Below are positions 8,536 through 17,047 of a DNA stretch of 64,000 nt, piece after piece. Made by a program: the position numbers and the translations under genes. The DNA is from Rhizophagus clarus (lineage: Eukaryota; Glomeromycota; Glomeromycetes; Glomerales; Glomeraceae): positions 558,001-622,000 of the forward strand of contig BLAL01000215.1 of assembly GCA_015698045.1 (NCBI GenBank), written 5' to 3'. The notes under the pieces were generated by a model that saw only the letters and a program-made list of their open reading frames with translations, was not told the DNA's origin and did no database searches. The first letter of the stretch is position 1. Each line of letters starts with the position of its first letter.

Positions 8536-11500
8536 ATGCCTACCCCAATCTGTCCACGTATATTCGATAAGATTGAGGAGATGAATCCAGATATCTCCAT
8601 TAATGTCTGGGAATGGAATGAAGAATCAGCCACTCCAAAAGGTGTAATAGCTAGTAAAAACTTTAAAAGGCAACATAAAATTCGGTTATTAGCTCTTACA
8701 GATATTATCAAATCTGAGGAAACAGGTAAGTACGGGCAAAAGAATCATTTTCTCTGGATAAAAAATCCTAGCAGATTAATATATAGGGATACAGCGCATA
8801 AAGAAAAGAAGAATCTATGTGACGGATGCTTTCAAAGCTGGACCTCTAAAAAAGCTCTAGAAAATCATTTAGAAGGATGTCCAGGAATACATGAAAATGC
8901 TCCACAAAGAGTCAAACTACCTCAGAAAGGAGTCGATGACTTTATGGAATTCAAGAACTATGGTAGGATGATCAATGCTCCATGTGTAATTATAGCAGAC
9001 TTTGAGGCAGATAATAAGAAATGCAATGAGGCATATGGGGGAAGCATGCAAAAACTTGCTGAACAGAAAGCAAACAGCTTCAGCTATATGGTCCACTGGA
9101 TCGATACAGGAGATGAGTGGGGGCCTTTCTTATATCGAGGAGAAAATGCCACCCAAGAATTTGTTCAAAGAATTGATCAGGAATTGGTCAAAATCAATGA
9201 GGTCCTAGCTATCAAGCATGAGCGAAAAGTGACTGAGGAAGACAAGAAAAGATTTGCTAAAGCTATTAGCTGTTGGATTTGCAAAGGTAAGTTTGATATA
9301 GATATAGATGAAATTGAGCGATTAGAAGATAAAATAACAGATCTTAAAGAGAAGCTAAAAAACTTTAAAAAAGAGTCAGCAGAATATAATGTCATCCAAA
9401 TAACTATTGATAAGACAACTAAAGCTATTACCAGCGAAAAAGCTAAGGCTGATAAGGTCTGGGATCACTGTCATATTACAGGTAAGTTTCGTGGAGCATC
9501 TCATAGGGATTGCAATCTTAAGCTCCAAATACAGGATTGGAAAACCCCAATCCCAGTCATATTCCATAACTTTCGTGGATATGATTCACATTTGGTCTGT
9601 GAATCTGTTGGGCGATCAGTTAATGCCCATCAAATCAGAGTCATAGCTGAAACATTTGAGCGATATAAGTCCATGAAAGTAGGTCAGCTTAAATATATCG
9701 ATAGCCAGCAATTCATGAATACAAGCCTGTCCAAACTTGCAGAAAATTTGGGTGATAACAAGCCTATAACTAAGAAGCATTTCAAGGATTTAGGCTATAC
9801 TGATGAACAAATAGATTTAGTTACACGCAAGGGGGTCCAACCTTATGACTACATAGATTCGCAAGATAGATTTAAGGAAACAGAACTCCCTCCATTCCAC
9901 GAATTCCATAGCATACTTGGAGGTAAAATTACACAAAAGGATTATGAACATGCCCAAAAAATATGGAAGGAATTCAATTGTAAAAATCTAGGTGAGTATA
10001 ATGATCTCTATCTTAAAATTGACGTACTTCTTCTAGCAGATGTTTGGACAGAATTTAGAAAAATGTCTATGGAATATTATGAACTTGATCCCAGTCACTA
10101 TGTTTCAGCCCCATCACTATCCTGGGATTCTATGCTTAAAATGACAGGAGTCAAGATCGAACTATTCACAGATATGGCTATGCATGATTTTGTTGAAAAG
10201 GCCAAGCGTGGCGGTATATCAATGGCCTGTCAACGATATTTTAAGGCTAATAATCCCAAGATGGGAGAAGCCTATGACCCATCCAAACCCACATCCTGGA
10301 TCTCATATGTAGACGCAACAAATCTTTATGGTCATTCTATGAGTCAATATTTACCTATCGAAAATTATCAATGGGAGGCCAGTCGAGAATATTTACTTAA
10401 GAATCCAGTTATGCAGAAGAAATATCTTGAAAAGATTCTCAATACACGATCTGATGCTAAACGAGGGTATTTCTTAAATATTAATGCTCATTTTCCATTT
10501 AAAACCCATGACTATCTAAGTGATTTGCCTCCAGCTGTAGAAAATATTGCAGTAGGAAAAGATTGGCTAAGTCCATATAATACAGAGCTTGTTAATAATC
10601 TAGATGGAGGACGATTCTCTGCAACAGAAAAATTAGTCCCACATCTTGGCCTACGAAAAGATTATGTCATCCATTACCAAGAACTCCAGTATTATGTAGA
10701 GTTGGGAATGGTTGTAGATGAGGTTTCAGAAATCTTATCATTCGACCAGACTAACTGGCTTGAACCATATATATCTTTTAATACTGAGAAACGTAATGAG
10801 GCTAAAAAAGCTGGAAATACATTCCTGAGTGACTTTTTCAAACTTATGAATGTATCAGTATATGGCAAGACTATGGAGAATGTTCGTAAGTATCAAGATG
10901 TCAAGCTTATGGCTATGAATAATGAACAGGATGAGAAGAAATTTATCAATAAAGTTCGTAAGCCTTCATTCAAATATGCCAGAACCCTTGGAAATACTTT
11001 AGTGGGGGCACATATGGGAAAGGCTAGCGTGACACTAAACAAGCCTATCATAGTTGGAGCATCAGTTTTAGGACTCAGCAAGCTTCATATGTACGAATTC
11101 TGGTATGGCTATATAAAAGAAAAATATGGAGATAAAGCACGGCTTGGATATATGGATACAGATTCCTTTATAATATATATCAAGACTGAAGATATATATA
11201 AAGATATGAATGAGCGTCCAGACCTTTTCAATCTCAATGGAGACCAAACTGTTGGGAAATATAAAGATGAAACTCCAGGAAAGGTGATCACAGAATCTTA
11301 TCATATTCGATCCAAATCTTACCACTATGTTCTAGCTGATAAGTCTACTCAATCTAAGCATAAAGGAGTCAGCAAGAAGGGCATGAATGAAATGGCCATG
11401 GATTCTTATATGCCAAGCCTAGAAGGATCATTGCTAGACGATCCAATAGATAAGTTATCGCTATCAGAGCAAGAAGCTAAGGACTTGACTATACGCTCAG

Positions 11501-11829
11501 AAGCAGATCCTATGACTCTAGTATATCGGGATTGTCTCTTTGGTAAGGAAGTATTCTATGCAAAGAATGTAGGTATCCGATCAAAGGATCACATATTATC
11601 CCTGGTTGAGTCTGAGAAAAAGGCCCTATGCCCCATAGATACTAAGCGCTGGATATTATCAGATGGAATAACTACTTTAGCATATAATAATTGGCGTATC
11701 ATAGCATATAAGAAAATGGTAAAAGTTGGTATCCCCCATGAAGAGGCCGAAAAAAGAGCTATGAGGGCCAAGCTCCCAGAGAAATATCAAAATGAATGTG
11801 TATCCCATATATCTAGCATTCAGACATAA
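8536..11829 (+). CDS. Family B DNA polymerase (organellar/viral, protein-primed type)
   Basis: Replicative polymerase of the element. Counting from the ATG at 8536: C2HC finger near 97-118 (CDGC...H...C); Exo I ADFEA (D155, E157); a CxxC...DHCHITGKFRG...CN cluster like endonuclease VII (about 250-325); Exo II HNFRGYD (344-350); Exo III YLKID (492-496); motif A DATNLYG (D593); motif B K769...NVSVYG (772-777); motif C DTDS (874-877). All exonuclease and polymerase acidic residues are present, so the catalytic part is intact. The ATG at 8536 is probably not the true start: the frame is open back to a TGA at 8482 and continues the upstream 451-codon part, with homology-like sequence across the join. 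It ends in TAA at 11827. Confidence 0.92.
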   Translation: MPTPICPRIFDKIEEMNPDISINVWEWNEESATPKGVIASKNFKRQHKIRLLALTDIIKSEETGKYGQKNHFLWIKNPSRLIYRDTAHKEKKNLCDGCFQSWTSKKALENHLEGCPGIHENAPQRVKLPQKGVDDFMEFKNYGRMINAPCVIIADFEADNKKCNEAYGGSMQKLAEQKANSFSYMVHWIDTGDEWGPFLYRGENATQEFVQRIDQELVKINEVLAIKHERKVTEEDKKRFAKAISCWICKGKFDIDIDEIERLEDKITDLKEKLKNFKKESAEYNVIQITIDKTTKAITSEKAKADKVWDHCHITGKFRGASHRDCNLKLQIQDWKTPIPVIFHNFRGYDSHLVCESVGRSVNAHQIRVIAETFERYKSMKVGQLKYIDSQQFMNTSLSKLAENLGDNKPITKKHFKDLGYTDEQIDLVTRKGVQPYDYIDSQDRFKETELPPFHEFHSILGGKITQKDYEHAQKIWKEFNCKNLGEYNDLYLKIDVLLLADVWTEFRKMSMEYYELDPSHYVSAPSLSWDSMLKMTGVKIELFTDMAMHDFVEKAKRGGISMACQRYFKANNPKMGEAYDPSKPTSWISYVDATNLYGHSMSQYLPIENYQWEASREYLLKNPVMQKKYLEKILNTRSDAKRGYFLNINAHFPFKTHDYLSDLPPAVENIAVGKDWLSPYNTELVNNLDGGRFSATEKLVPHLGLRKDYVIHYQELQYYVELGMVVDEVSEILSFDQTNWLEPYISFNTEKRNEAKKAGNTFLSDFFKLMNVSVYGKTMENVRKYQDVKLMAMNNEQDEKKFINKVRKPSFKYARTLGNTLVGAHMGKASVTLNKPIIVGASVLGLSKLHMYEFWYGYIKEKYGDKARLGYMDTDSFIIYIKTEDIYKDMNERPDLFNLNGDQTVGKYKDETPGKVITESYHIRSKSYHYVLADKSTQSKHKGVSKKGMNEMAMDSYMPSLEGSLLDDPIDKLSLSEQEAKDLTIRSEADPMTLVYRDCLFGKEVFYAKNVGIRSKDHILSLVESEKKALCPIDTKRWILSDGITTLAYNNWRIIAYKKMVKVGIPHEEAEKRAMRAKLPEKYQNECVSHISSIQT

Positions 11830-11937
11830 TTTAGTAATGGGTTAGAAAAGTCATATTTATAAAAGGTATAGTGTATACATTATTAGATTTTTTTTTTCTG
11901 GCATGTTAAATATTCAGTTATAGAATAAATCACTAAA

Positions 11938-12126
11938 ATGTCATCAGTCGATATAGTGAATATAGAGGATATTATAGATGAAGTAAAAAAGAATATCAAA
12001 ATGGTATTCCAAAATGGAGTTAGAGCAGAAGATCGTCAAAAACTTTATATAATTGGACTACAATTAACATTAGATAGATTAGCACGAGAGTTAGATTTTG
12101 TGCAAAATAATTATCAAGGGAGTTAG
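11938..12126 (+). CDS. Small hypothetical protein, 62 aa
   Basis: An ATG-initiated intact ORF about 110 bp downstream of pol. It has an acidic N-terminus (IVNIEDIIDEVKK) and is mostly predicted helix with no Cys or membrane segment. I do not recognise it. Orientation and spacing fit expression with pol. It might be a terminal-protein or regulatory factor candidate, but nothing in the sequence shows that. Confidence 0.45.
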   Translation: MSSVDIVNIEDIIDEVKKNIKMVFQNGVRAEDRQKLYIIGLQLTLDRLARELDFVQNNYQGS

Positions 12127-12200
12127 TTTAATAGACTGAAAAGACTTGGCTAACCTATAAAATTCCTTTGCATCTTTTTTTTCTTCTAATATTATTACGA

Positions 12201-12281
12201 ATGCCAGGAATACTAATAAACTCAGCTTTTCTAATGGGTAAAGCTAAAGTATATTTTAAATTAGCATATAATATTTGTTAA
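12201..12281 (+). CDS. Micro-ORF, 26 aa, hydrophobic
   Basis: An ATG-initiated 26-codon frame (MPGILINSAFLMGKAKVYFK...) ends in TAA three bases before the F-box ATG at 12284. It could be an upstream ORF controlling the F-box gene, a tiny membrane peptide, or chance. Confidence 0.25.
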   Translation: MPGILINSAFLMGKAKVYFKLAYNIC

Positions 12282-12283
12282 TT

Positions 12284-12982
12284 ATGACACATTCAAGAGT
12301 TATATATTTACCAGAACTATTAAATCATATTTTACATTTTCTAGCAATAGATAAATCCCTCTATCCCACTTTATTTGTCTGCCGATTGTGGTACAGATGC
12401 GGTGTTTCTGTTCTATGGAAACGAGTTGAGCTAAAAAATAGTAACATACAAAAAATTTTTATGAAAATAATATGTGAGAAGCAGAAGAGTCTCTTTGGGA
12501 CCAAACCATTTTATTATTTGAATGTAACTCATTTAGAAATCTCAAGCTACTGGCGACTTTCAGATAAAAAATTCAAACATATTACACATCTATTTCCAAA
12601 TATAATTCATTTAAATTTGAATAATAGTACAGGATTCAGTGATAAAACATTAAATCGAATAGCAGAATCATACCCCAATCTGAAGTATCTCAACTTGGGA
12701 ATTTATTATCATGAAAGAAAAGATGATACTGGATTAATAACTGATAAAGGTCTATATGCAATCGCAAATTCATGCTATAAATTAGAATATCTAGATATTT
12801 CTTTTCGTATAGAGTTTTCTGAAGAATCAATTTGTAATATTATTCATTCCTGCCTAAAACTCCAAGCACTTCATATTCACGGTTGTAGAATTACTTATAA
12901 AACTATCAGAGAAACTAGATTGTATCTTAAATTAAAATATTTTGGTCTAAGTAGAGGTTGGAACCGATCCAATTATTCTTAG
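12284..12982 (+). CDS. F-box / leucine-rich-repeat protein, 232 aa
   Basis: The first ATG is at 12284. Residues about 8-50 form an F-box (LPELLNHILHFL...LFVCRLWYRCGVSVLWKRVEL). Several leucine-rich repeats of the F-box/AMN1 type follow (HLNLNNSTGFSDKTL, YLNLG, YLDISFRIEFSEESI, LQALHIHGC). F-box proteins join substrates to the Skp1-Cullin ubiquitin ligase, so this protein probably marks a target for degradation in cytoplasm or nucleus. It is shorter than most host FBXL proteins (few repeats) but has no stop. F-box/LRR genes are very numerous in AM fungi as I know them; capture of a host gene by the element is the likely origin. Nothing indicates the target. Confidence 0.85.
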   Translation: MTHSRVIYLPELLNHILHFLAIDKSLYPTLFVCRLWYRCGVSVLWKRVELKNSNIQKIFMKIICEKQKSLFGTKPFYYLNVTHLEISSYWRLSDKKFKHITHLFPNIIHLNLNNSTGFSDKTLNRIAESYPNLKYLNLGIYYHERKDDTGLITDKGLYAIANSCYKLEYLDISFRIEFSEESICNIIHSCLKLQALHIHGCRITYKTIRETRLYLKLKYFGLSRGWNRSNYS

Positions 12983-13016
12983 TCAAATTATTTAGACTAT
13001 TTTCCGCAGATAAGAA

Positions 13017-13277
13017 ATGGAAAGTAATAAAAAAGAAGAACAATCTCAAAAGGATCAGCTAGAGACGAGCCAGCTTGACTATAATTCCTCATCCCTTATT
13101 TCCCCCATTTTGGCAGAATCAGCACAAGCTCTAATGAATAGCCTGGATAAATTGGAAGACATGATAAATTTGATAAAATCAGATTTGAAAAAACCATTGC
13201 CAATTGATATTAATAATCCTGATCTATCATACAATAAAGCTAAGCTAGAGAAGATTCAGACTATTATTCCAAAGTAA
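13017..13277 (+). CDS. Small hypothetical protein, 86 aa
   Basis: An intact ATG ORF, 34 bp after the F-box gene, on the same strand. It has a charged, Gln/Ser-rich N-terminus, then a helical segment (AQALMNSLDKLEDMINLIKSDL) that could form a short coiled coil, then a Pro/Asn-rich tail. No family is recognised. It is convergent with the small minus-strand ORF that ends 6 bp away. Confidence 0.45.
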   Translation: MESNKKEEQSQKDQLETSQLDYNSSSLISPILAESAQALMNSLDKLEDMINLIKSDLKKPLPIDINNPDLSYNKAKLEKIQTIIPK

Positions 13278-13283
13278 TAATAT

Positions 13284-13508
13284 TTACTGTGCCATACACG
13301 TGACATTGTGAACTCGGTTCACATTCCCCTTCTTATAAATTTCAGGATAATCTCCCCGCAATTCTTGGACAAGGAAGGGTATTTTCTTTGGCATTTTCTC
13401 GGTATTTTTTCCCAGAATATAGGCTTCAGCAATTTTTTTGGCTAATTCTAGACGGAAACTTTTACTAAAAATATATGGAATACCCAAACTTCTGGGAAAA
13501 TATGGCAT
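13284..13508 (-). CDS. Small basic hypothetical protein, 74 aa
   Basis: The first ATG on the minus strand is at 13508 and begins MPYFPRSLGIPYIFSKSFR. The protein is basic, with aromatic residues, and fills the gap between two plus-strand genes without overlap. The frame is open some 50 codon-lengths of sequence upstream without another ATG, including a GTAAGT near 13555 that could be a splice donor, so the true N-terminus is uncertain. Not recognised; a small DNA-binding or virion protein is conceivable, without evidence. Confidence 0.4.
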   Translation of the reverse strand: MPYFPRSLGIPYIFSKSFRLELAKKIAEAYILGKNTEKMPKKIPFLVQELRGDYPEIYKKGNVNRVHNVTCMAQ

Positions 13509-13588
13509 GCCTGGAATATTTTTTTCCAGGAATTTTTCCAAGACTATATCACTTACCTTGCCGAAGGCGTTAAAGTATAATCAAGCAT

Positions 13589-14446
13589 ATGTCTAGCCAA
13601 CCACATTTTAATGAACACTATAAGAGTTTGCTTGACCAATTACCACCATCCATGAAAAAAGATGCATGGTTACGACTAACAACTCGTAAAAGTAATCCCC
13701 TATCTGAGGAACAGGCTAAAGGTATTCGTTCAGATATTGAGGAATTACTTACTAAAGAAGTTGAAAGATACTTTAATAAAAAAAATCGCCAAAAGCTTAA
13801 GATTGAAGCAAATACCACTTCTGATGGTTCTAGTACATTATCAAGGCTAGATGGATTTGAGAAACAGTTAGAAGAGCGTGAACTTTGTGTACAGCAACAG
13901 GAGAATAATATTAAGAAAACTATTGAGACTCAAGTTTCTGAGGAACGCAAACGTCTAAAAGATGAATATGATACTCTTTTAGCTCGAAAAGTGAGAGAAT
14001 ATAATAACTGTATGGCAGATATGAAACAGAAATTATATTCATTTAGGTATCAGCTAGAAGAGCAACATAAATCCAGCAAGGCTGACTTGGAGAAACAATA
14101 CCATTCTCGTATCTCTGCTTTAGAAAAAGCTAATATCGAAAAAGATAAGAATATTGGCAAGTTATCCTCTACTATCTCCCAACTAAAAAATGATAAGAAT
14201 AATATAAAAAAATTGGCTGAGCAAAGGTATAAGGATTTAGAAGATGTTATCTTTGCCAAAGATCTAAAGATCATAACTCTTAATGATAGGATTATTTCTT
14301 ATGAACCCCATAGTGGAAGAGATGCAACAATTGAGCCAAGTTCATATCTTTCTCACTATGATACTGAATTTTGGGCTAAGCAACGGGAAAAAGCAAAGGA
14401 TAATATAAGTATTCGAAAAAAATATACTTTCCGGGTGCGTGTCTAA
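13589..14446 (+). CDS. Coiled-coil protein, 285 aa
   Basis: An intact ATG ORF. Residues 1-80 are mixed helix with a PLSEEQAKGIRSDIEELL segment. Residues about 85-235 are a long heptad-rich coiled coil (EKQLEERELCVQQQENNIKK and onward, high Glu/Lys/Gln). The tail is rich in Tyr and Arg. There is no membrane segment and no ATPase motif. It overlaps the convergent zinc-finger ORF by 4 bp at its stop. Structural or scaffold roles would fit; no family is assigned. Confidence 0.6.
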   Translation: MSSQPHFNEHYKSLLDQLPPSMKKDAWLRLTTRKSNPLSEEQAKGIRSDIEELLTKEVERYFNKKNRQKLKIEANTTSDGSSTLSRLDGFEKQLEERELCVQQQENNIKKTIETQVSEERKRLKDEYDTLLARKVREYNNCMADMKQKLYSFRYQLEEQHKSSKADLEKQYHSRISALEKANIEKDKNIGKLSSTISQLKNDKNNIKKLAEQRYKDLEDVIFAKDLKIITLNDRIISYEPHSGRDATIEPSSYLSHYDTEFWAKQREKAKDNISIRKKYTFRVRV

Positions 14447-14699
14447 GCCAGTGATAGATGAATAGGTACAGTATTTTTTTCATTAAACTGATCACTAATC
14501 TGATTACTTGCAGGTCTAACCTGATCACTTGTTGGACTAACCCGATCACTTGTTGGACTAACCCGATCACTTGTTGGACTAACCCGATCAGTTTCTTGAT
14601 TAGCCTGTTTACTGCACATATTTTTTAATCTTAAATGGCGCTTTAAAACAGATGGATAACAGAATTCTTTACCACAATGCATGCATGTACGATCTGCTA
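14443..14699 (-). CDS. Zinc-finger extension of Gag-Pro, reached by -1 frameshift
   Basis: This frame lies -1 to the protease frame and begins at the A run before the protease stop. It encodes LADRTCMHCGKEF..., a C-x2-C-x12-H-x6-C finger resembling the finger at the N-terminus of pol. It then carries a heptapeptide repeat (DRVSPTS, three good copies plus degenerate ones) and a short tail ending in TAA/TAG near 14443. The first ATG (14682) lies inside the finger, between its first two cysteines, so independent initiation would destroy the domain. That favours expression as a frameshift extension. Alternatively the A run has simply lost or gained a base. Confidence 0.6.
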
Positions 14700-15785
14700 G
14701 TTTTTTTTTATAGGTTCTAGCCCCTTCTCTACAGTGAAGACATTACGCTGAGATTTATGAACTGATAGGGGAATGGTAATAGTCTTTCCATTTCGGATTG
14801 TCTTAAATTCTCCCTTTACTAAGGGTTCCCATCCTGCCTGATGTTGCCATTTCGTTCCAAGAATAAATAGTGATAACTCATTTCCATTATCATCATATTC
14901 TGTAGGGACGACAGAAAATTCATCTGAAATGGTATCTCTATTTTCCTTATCCTCTATAGTTACAGGAACACTATCAACCGTACCAAGAGAATGAGACTTA
15001 CTTGCAATCCCATTAAGTCGATGAATCTTCTTTCTATTTATTTTTTAACCCAAATGAATAGCAACATTTTCTGAGAATATTGATGAATCTGATCCACTAT
15101 CAATCATTGCATATGGTATAGTTATATCCCCTACCTTACATGAGATGGTTGCAACATCATCGGCATCCTTTATTTGGAGAAAATTTATCTCCAAGGGCTT
15201 TGGCCAATATATTTGGCTATTTTTTTTTTTAGCTAATGCATATGCCTTAATGGCTAGTTGAATGCTCTCTGGTATAACATAGTTAGAGGAAGTAGTATTG
15301 TTTTCCTTTATTTTAGTAGAATCTGTTATAATCATATCTTCATTTGAGCTGGGGGCATTTGGAACAGTTTCATTATTATTTTCTGGAACTTGTAAAAGAA
15401 GCTTCTGTTCGGTATTTGTGGCCTGTATTAGTGGAAATAAGACATCTTGAAATTTTTTTGTAACATTTTCCCATGCTAATTCCCTTCTTTTAACCGTATC
15501 ATTTGGCATTTCTGTATTCAAGCAATGGTCTTTTATTTTGGGGAATATCATATTAATAAATTTTGAAATTTCTATAAGAATCTCTCTAAGACAATGAGGG
15601 ACTAATGATGCTATTGACGATTTTAATGCTATTTGATACATTAGATCTGTAGCTATGGCTATATTACTAGTACGAGATTTGGAAGTAGGGGACTTCTTGG
15701 TGGTTCCTTCTTTTGATTTGGTACTCTTTTTTATAGGTACTCCACTTCGCACCACTTTTTTTTTAAAGCATAGCAATTTCGTGAT
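14697..15785 (-). CDS. Retropepsin-like aspartic protease in the -1 frame after Gag, broken by one TAA
   Basis: The frame opens after TGA codons near 15788 and has no ATG before the Gag overlap (first Met about 45 codons in), so it must be translated by frameshift from gag. A basic Ser/Thr/Lys-rich linker is followed by a helical region, then the active-site motif YAMIDSGSDSSIFS (DSG, about 15090-15130). A TAA at 15045-15047 interrupts the frame. Past it the same frame continues with the expected second half of the fold, including the LFILGT motif (near 14860) and ending at TAG 14697-14699. Retropepsins are homodimeric and cleave Gag polyproteins. The TAA is one base from CAA, so mutation is likely; the catalytic Asp precedes it. 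Confidence 0.75.
14700..14706 (-). promoter_or_regulatory. Candidate -1 frameshift heptamer A_AAA_AAC
   Basis: In the protease frame the minus-strand codons are ATA AAA AAA AAC TAG, giving the canonical slippery heptamer A AAA AAC directly before the stop. A -1 slip enters the zinc-finger frame. A_AAA_AAC is a known efficient slippery sequence of retroviruses such as MMTV. Confidence 0.55.
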
Positions 15786-17027
15786 TCATCATCAATATCA
15801 TCCTCATTATCATCTTCAATTTCTTCTTCAGAATCTTCTTCCAATATGTATTCTTCAGAATCTTCAGAGTCATCAGAATCTTCTTCCTTATTTTGGTATA
15901 CATAATTAACTTTTTTAGTCCGCTTTAGTCTGGGGCAATTAACCTTTGTATGTCCAGCCTTTCCACATACTGAGCAATGCCGGACAAGTTTACTTGATGC
16001 TTTACTTGGCATTACCTTTCTAACAACTTTCTTTGTGGCATAGGCACTTCTAGGTGTAAAGGGACTCTTTCTAACATGAGCTGTTTGACCTCCTAATCTC
16101 TTTTTAAGTTCTTCATAAATAAAATTTTCTAATGTAGCGTCATCTGTTCCTATTCCTGTATATGCCAAATCTCTTGCTAGACGAATTTTAAAATCATCTT
16201 TTTGTGGTTGAGCTTTATAATTAACTGGAGCTATTGTATGAGCTTGTATTCTTTTGCCTGCACTTTCATGCCATATATTACGCAAGTCTGTAAAAAATGC
16301 AATGACTGTAGCAGGAGTAACAATTCTAACTCTCATTTCTAAATCAGAAGGCAATTGATTAAATAGATAAGGTAAGGCATCAGCATCTGGCATTGCTTGT
16401 ACTAGTGGTTTGATTCGTTTTTCATAACTATCAGGAGTATCTGTCTCTAAAAACTTTTCATTAACAAGAGCAAATATAGCACTTCGGTTAGTCCCTACCA
16501 TAACTTCTCTATATTTTTCACGCAACCAGTTTAGGAAGAGAGGTTCAGTATTAATAGCTGGATTAGCTACTGCATAAGGATCATTGGCAGGAACAGGTGC
16601 AAACCTACCTGTCATTTTATTTATCATAACTTGACATCTTGCAACGGCATTAAAGCCAGCAACGGCTAAAGGACGTGCCATCTCATTTATATTTCTAAGC
16701 TTTTGATAATATACGTCTGGTGGTTCCTGCCCATCATAATTGGGTAATTGCGCAAGTAATGGTGCTAATGTATGCATGACATCTTGTATTGTAGCCATGT
16801 TTCCTGGAGGATTGTTTTGTAAATTCAAAATAATTTGTCGTGAATTTAATTCCCTACCCTTCCATTTTTGGTATCTATTAAATACAAATGCCCGATTGAA
16901 TTCTGCTAATTCTGCCTCTGCTTTGCGTCTCTGATTTATTCGCTGAAGAATAGCTTTTTCTCCTATTAATACATTTATTCGATTTTGCTTTCTTAAGGCT
17001 ATCCTTTGTCCATTAGTTTACCTATCC
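15731..17027 (-). CDS. Gag-like polyprotein, capsid and nucleocapsid part
   Basis: Minus-strand frame from after a TAA (17028-17030) to TAA at 15731. If read alone its first ATG is 16798 (MATIQDVMHTL), but the frame between 17027 and 16798 looks coding (basic, helical) and is shared with the upstream coiled-coil part. The middle has an all-helical, capsid-like composition (FLNWLREKYREVM, PLVQAMPDADALPYLFNQL). A CCHC zinc knuckle CSVCGKAGHTKVNC (C-x2-C-x4-H-x4-C) follows, then an acidic Asp/Glu tail. The knuckle plus the -1-frame retropepsin identifies it as Gag. The probable role is assembly of a particle around nucleic acid. No reverse transcriptase or RNase H exists anywhere in the element. 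Confidence 0.8.
15761..15767 (-). promoter_or_regulatory. Candidate Gag-Pro -1 frameshift heptamer T_TTA_AAA
   Basis: Gag-frame codons on the minus strand are GCT TTA AAA AAA AAG; the heptamer T TTA AAA obeys the X XXY YYZ rule in the Gag frame. The protease frame is exactly -1 and overlaps Gag by about 50 nt here. Protease lacks its own start upstream. I did not model a downstream pseudoknot. Confidence 0.65.
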
Positions 17028-17047
17028 TGTGCTATTTGCCACCAACG

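Noticed and set aside
12275-12283. TTG as start of the F-box protein
   Set aside because: A nuclear fungal gene would use the ATG at 12284, which already precedes the F-box.
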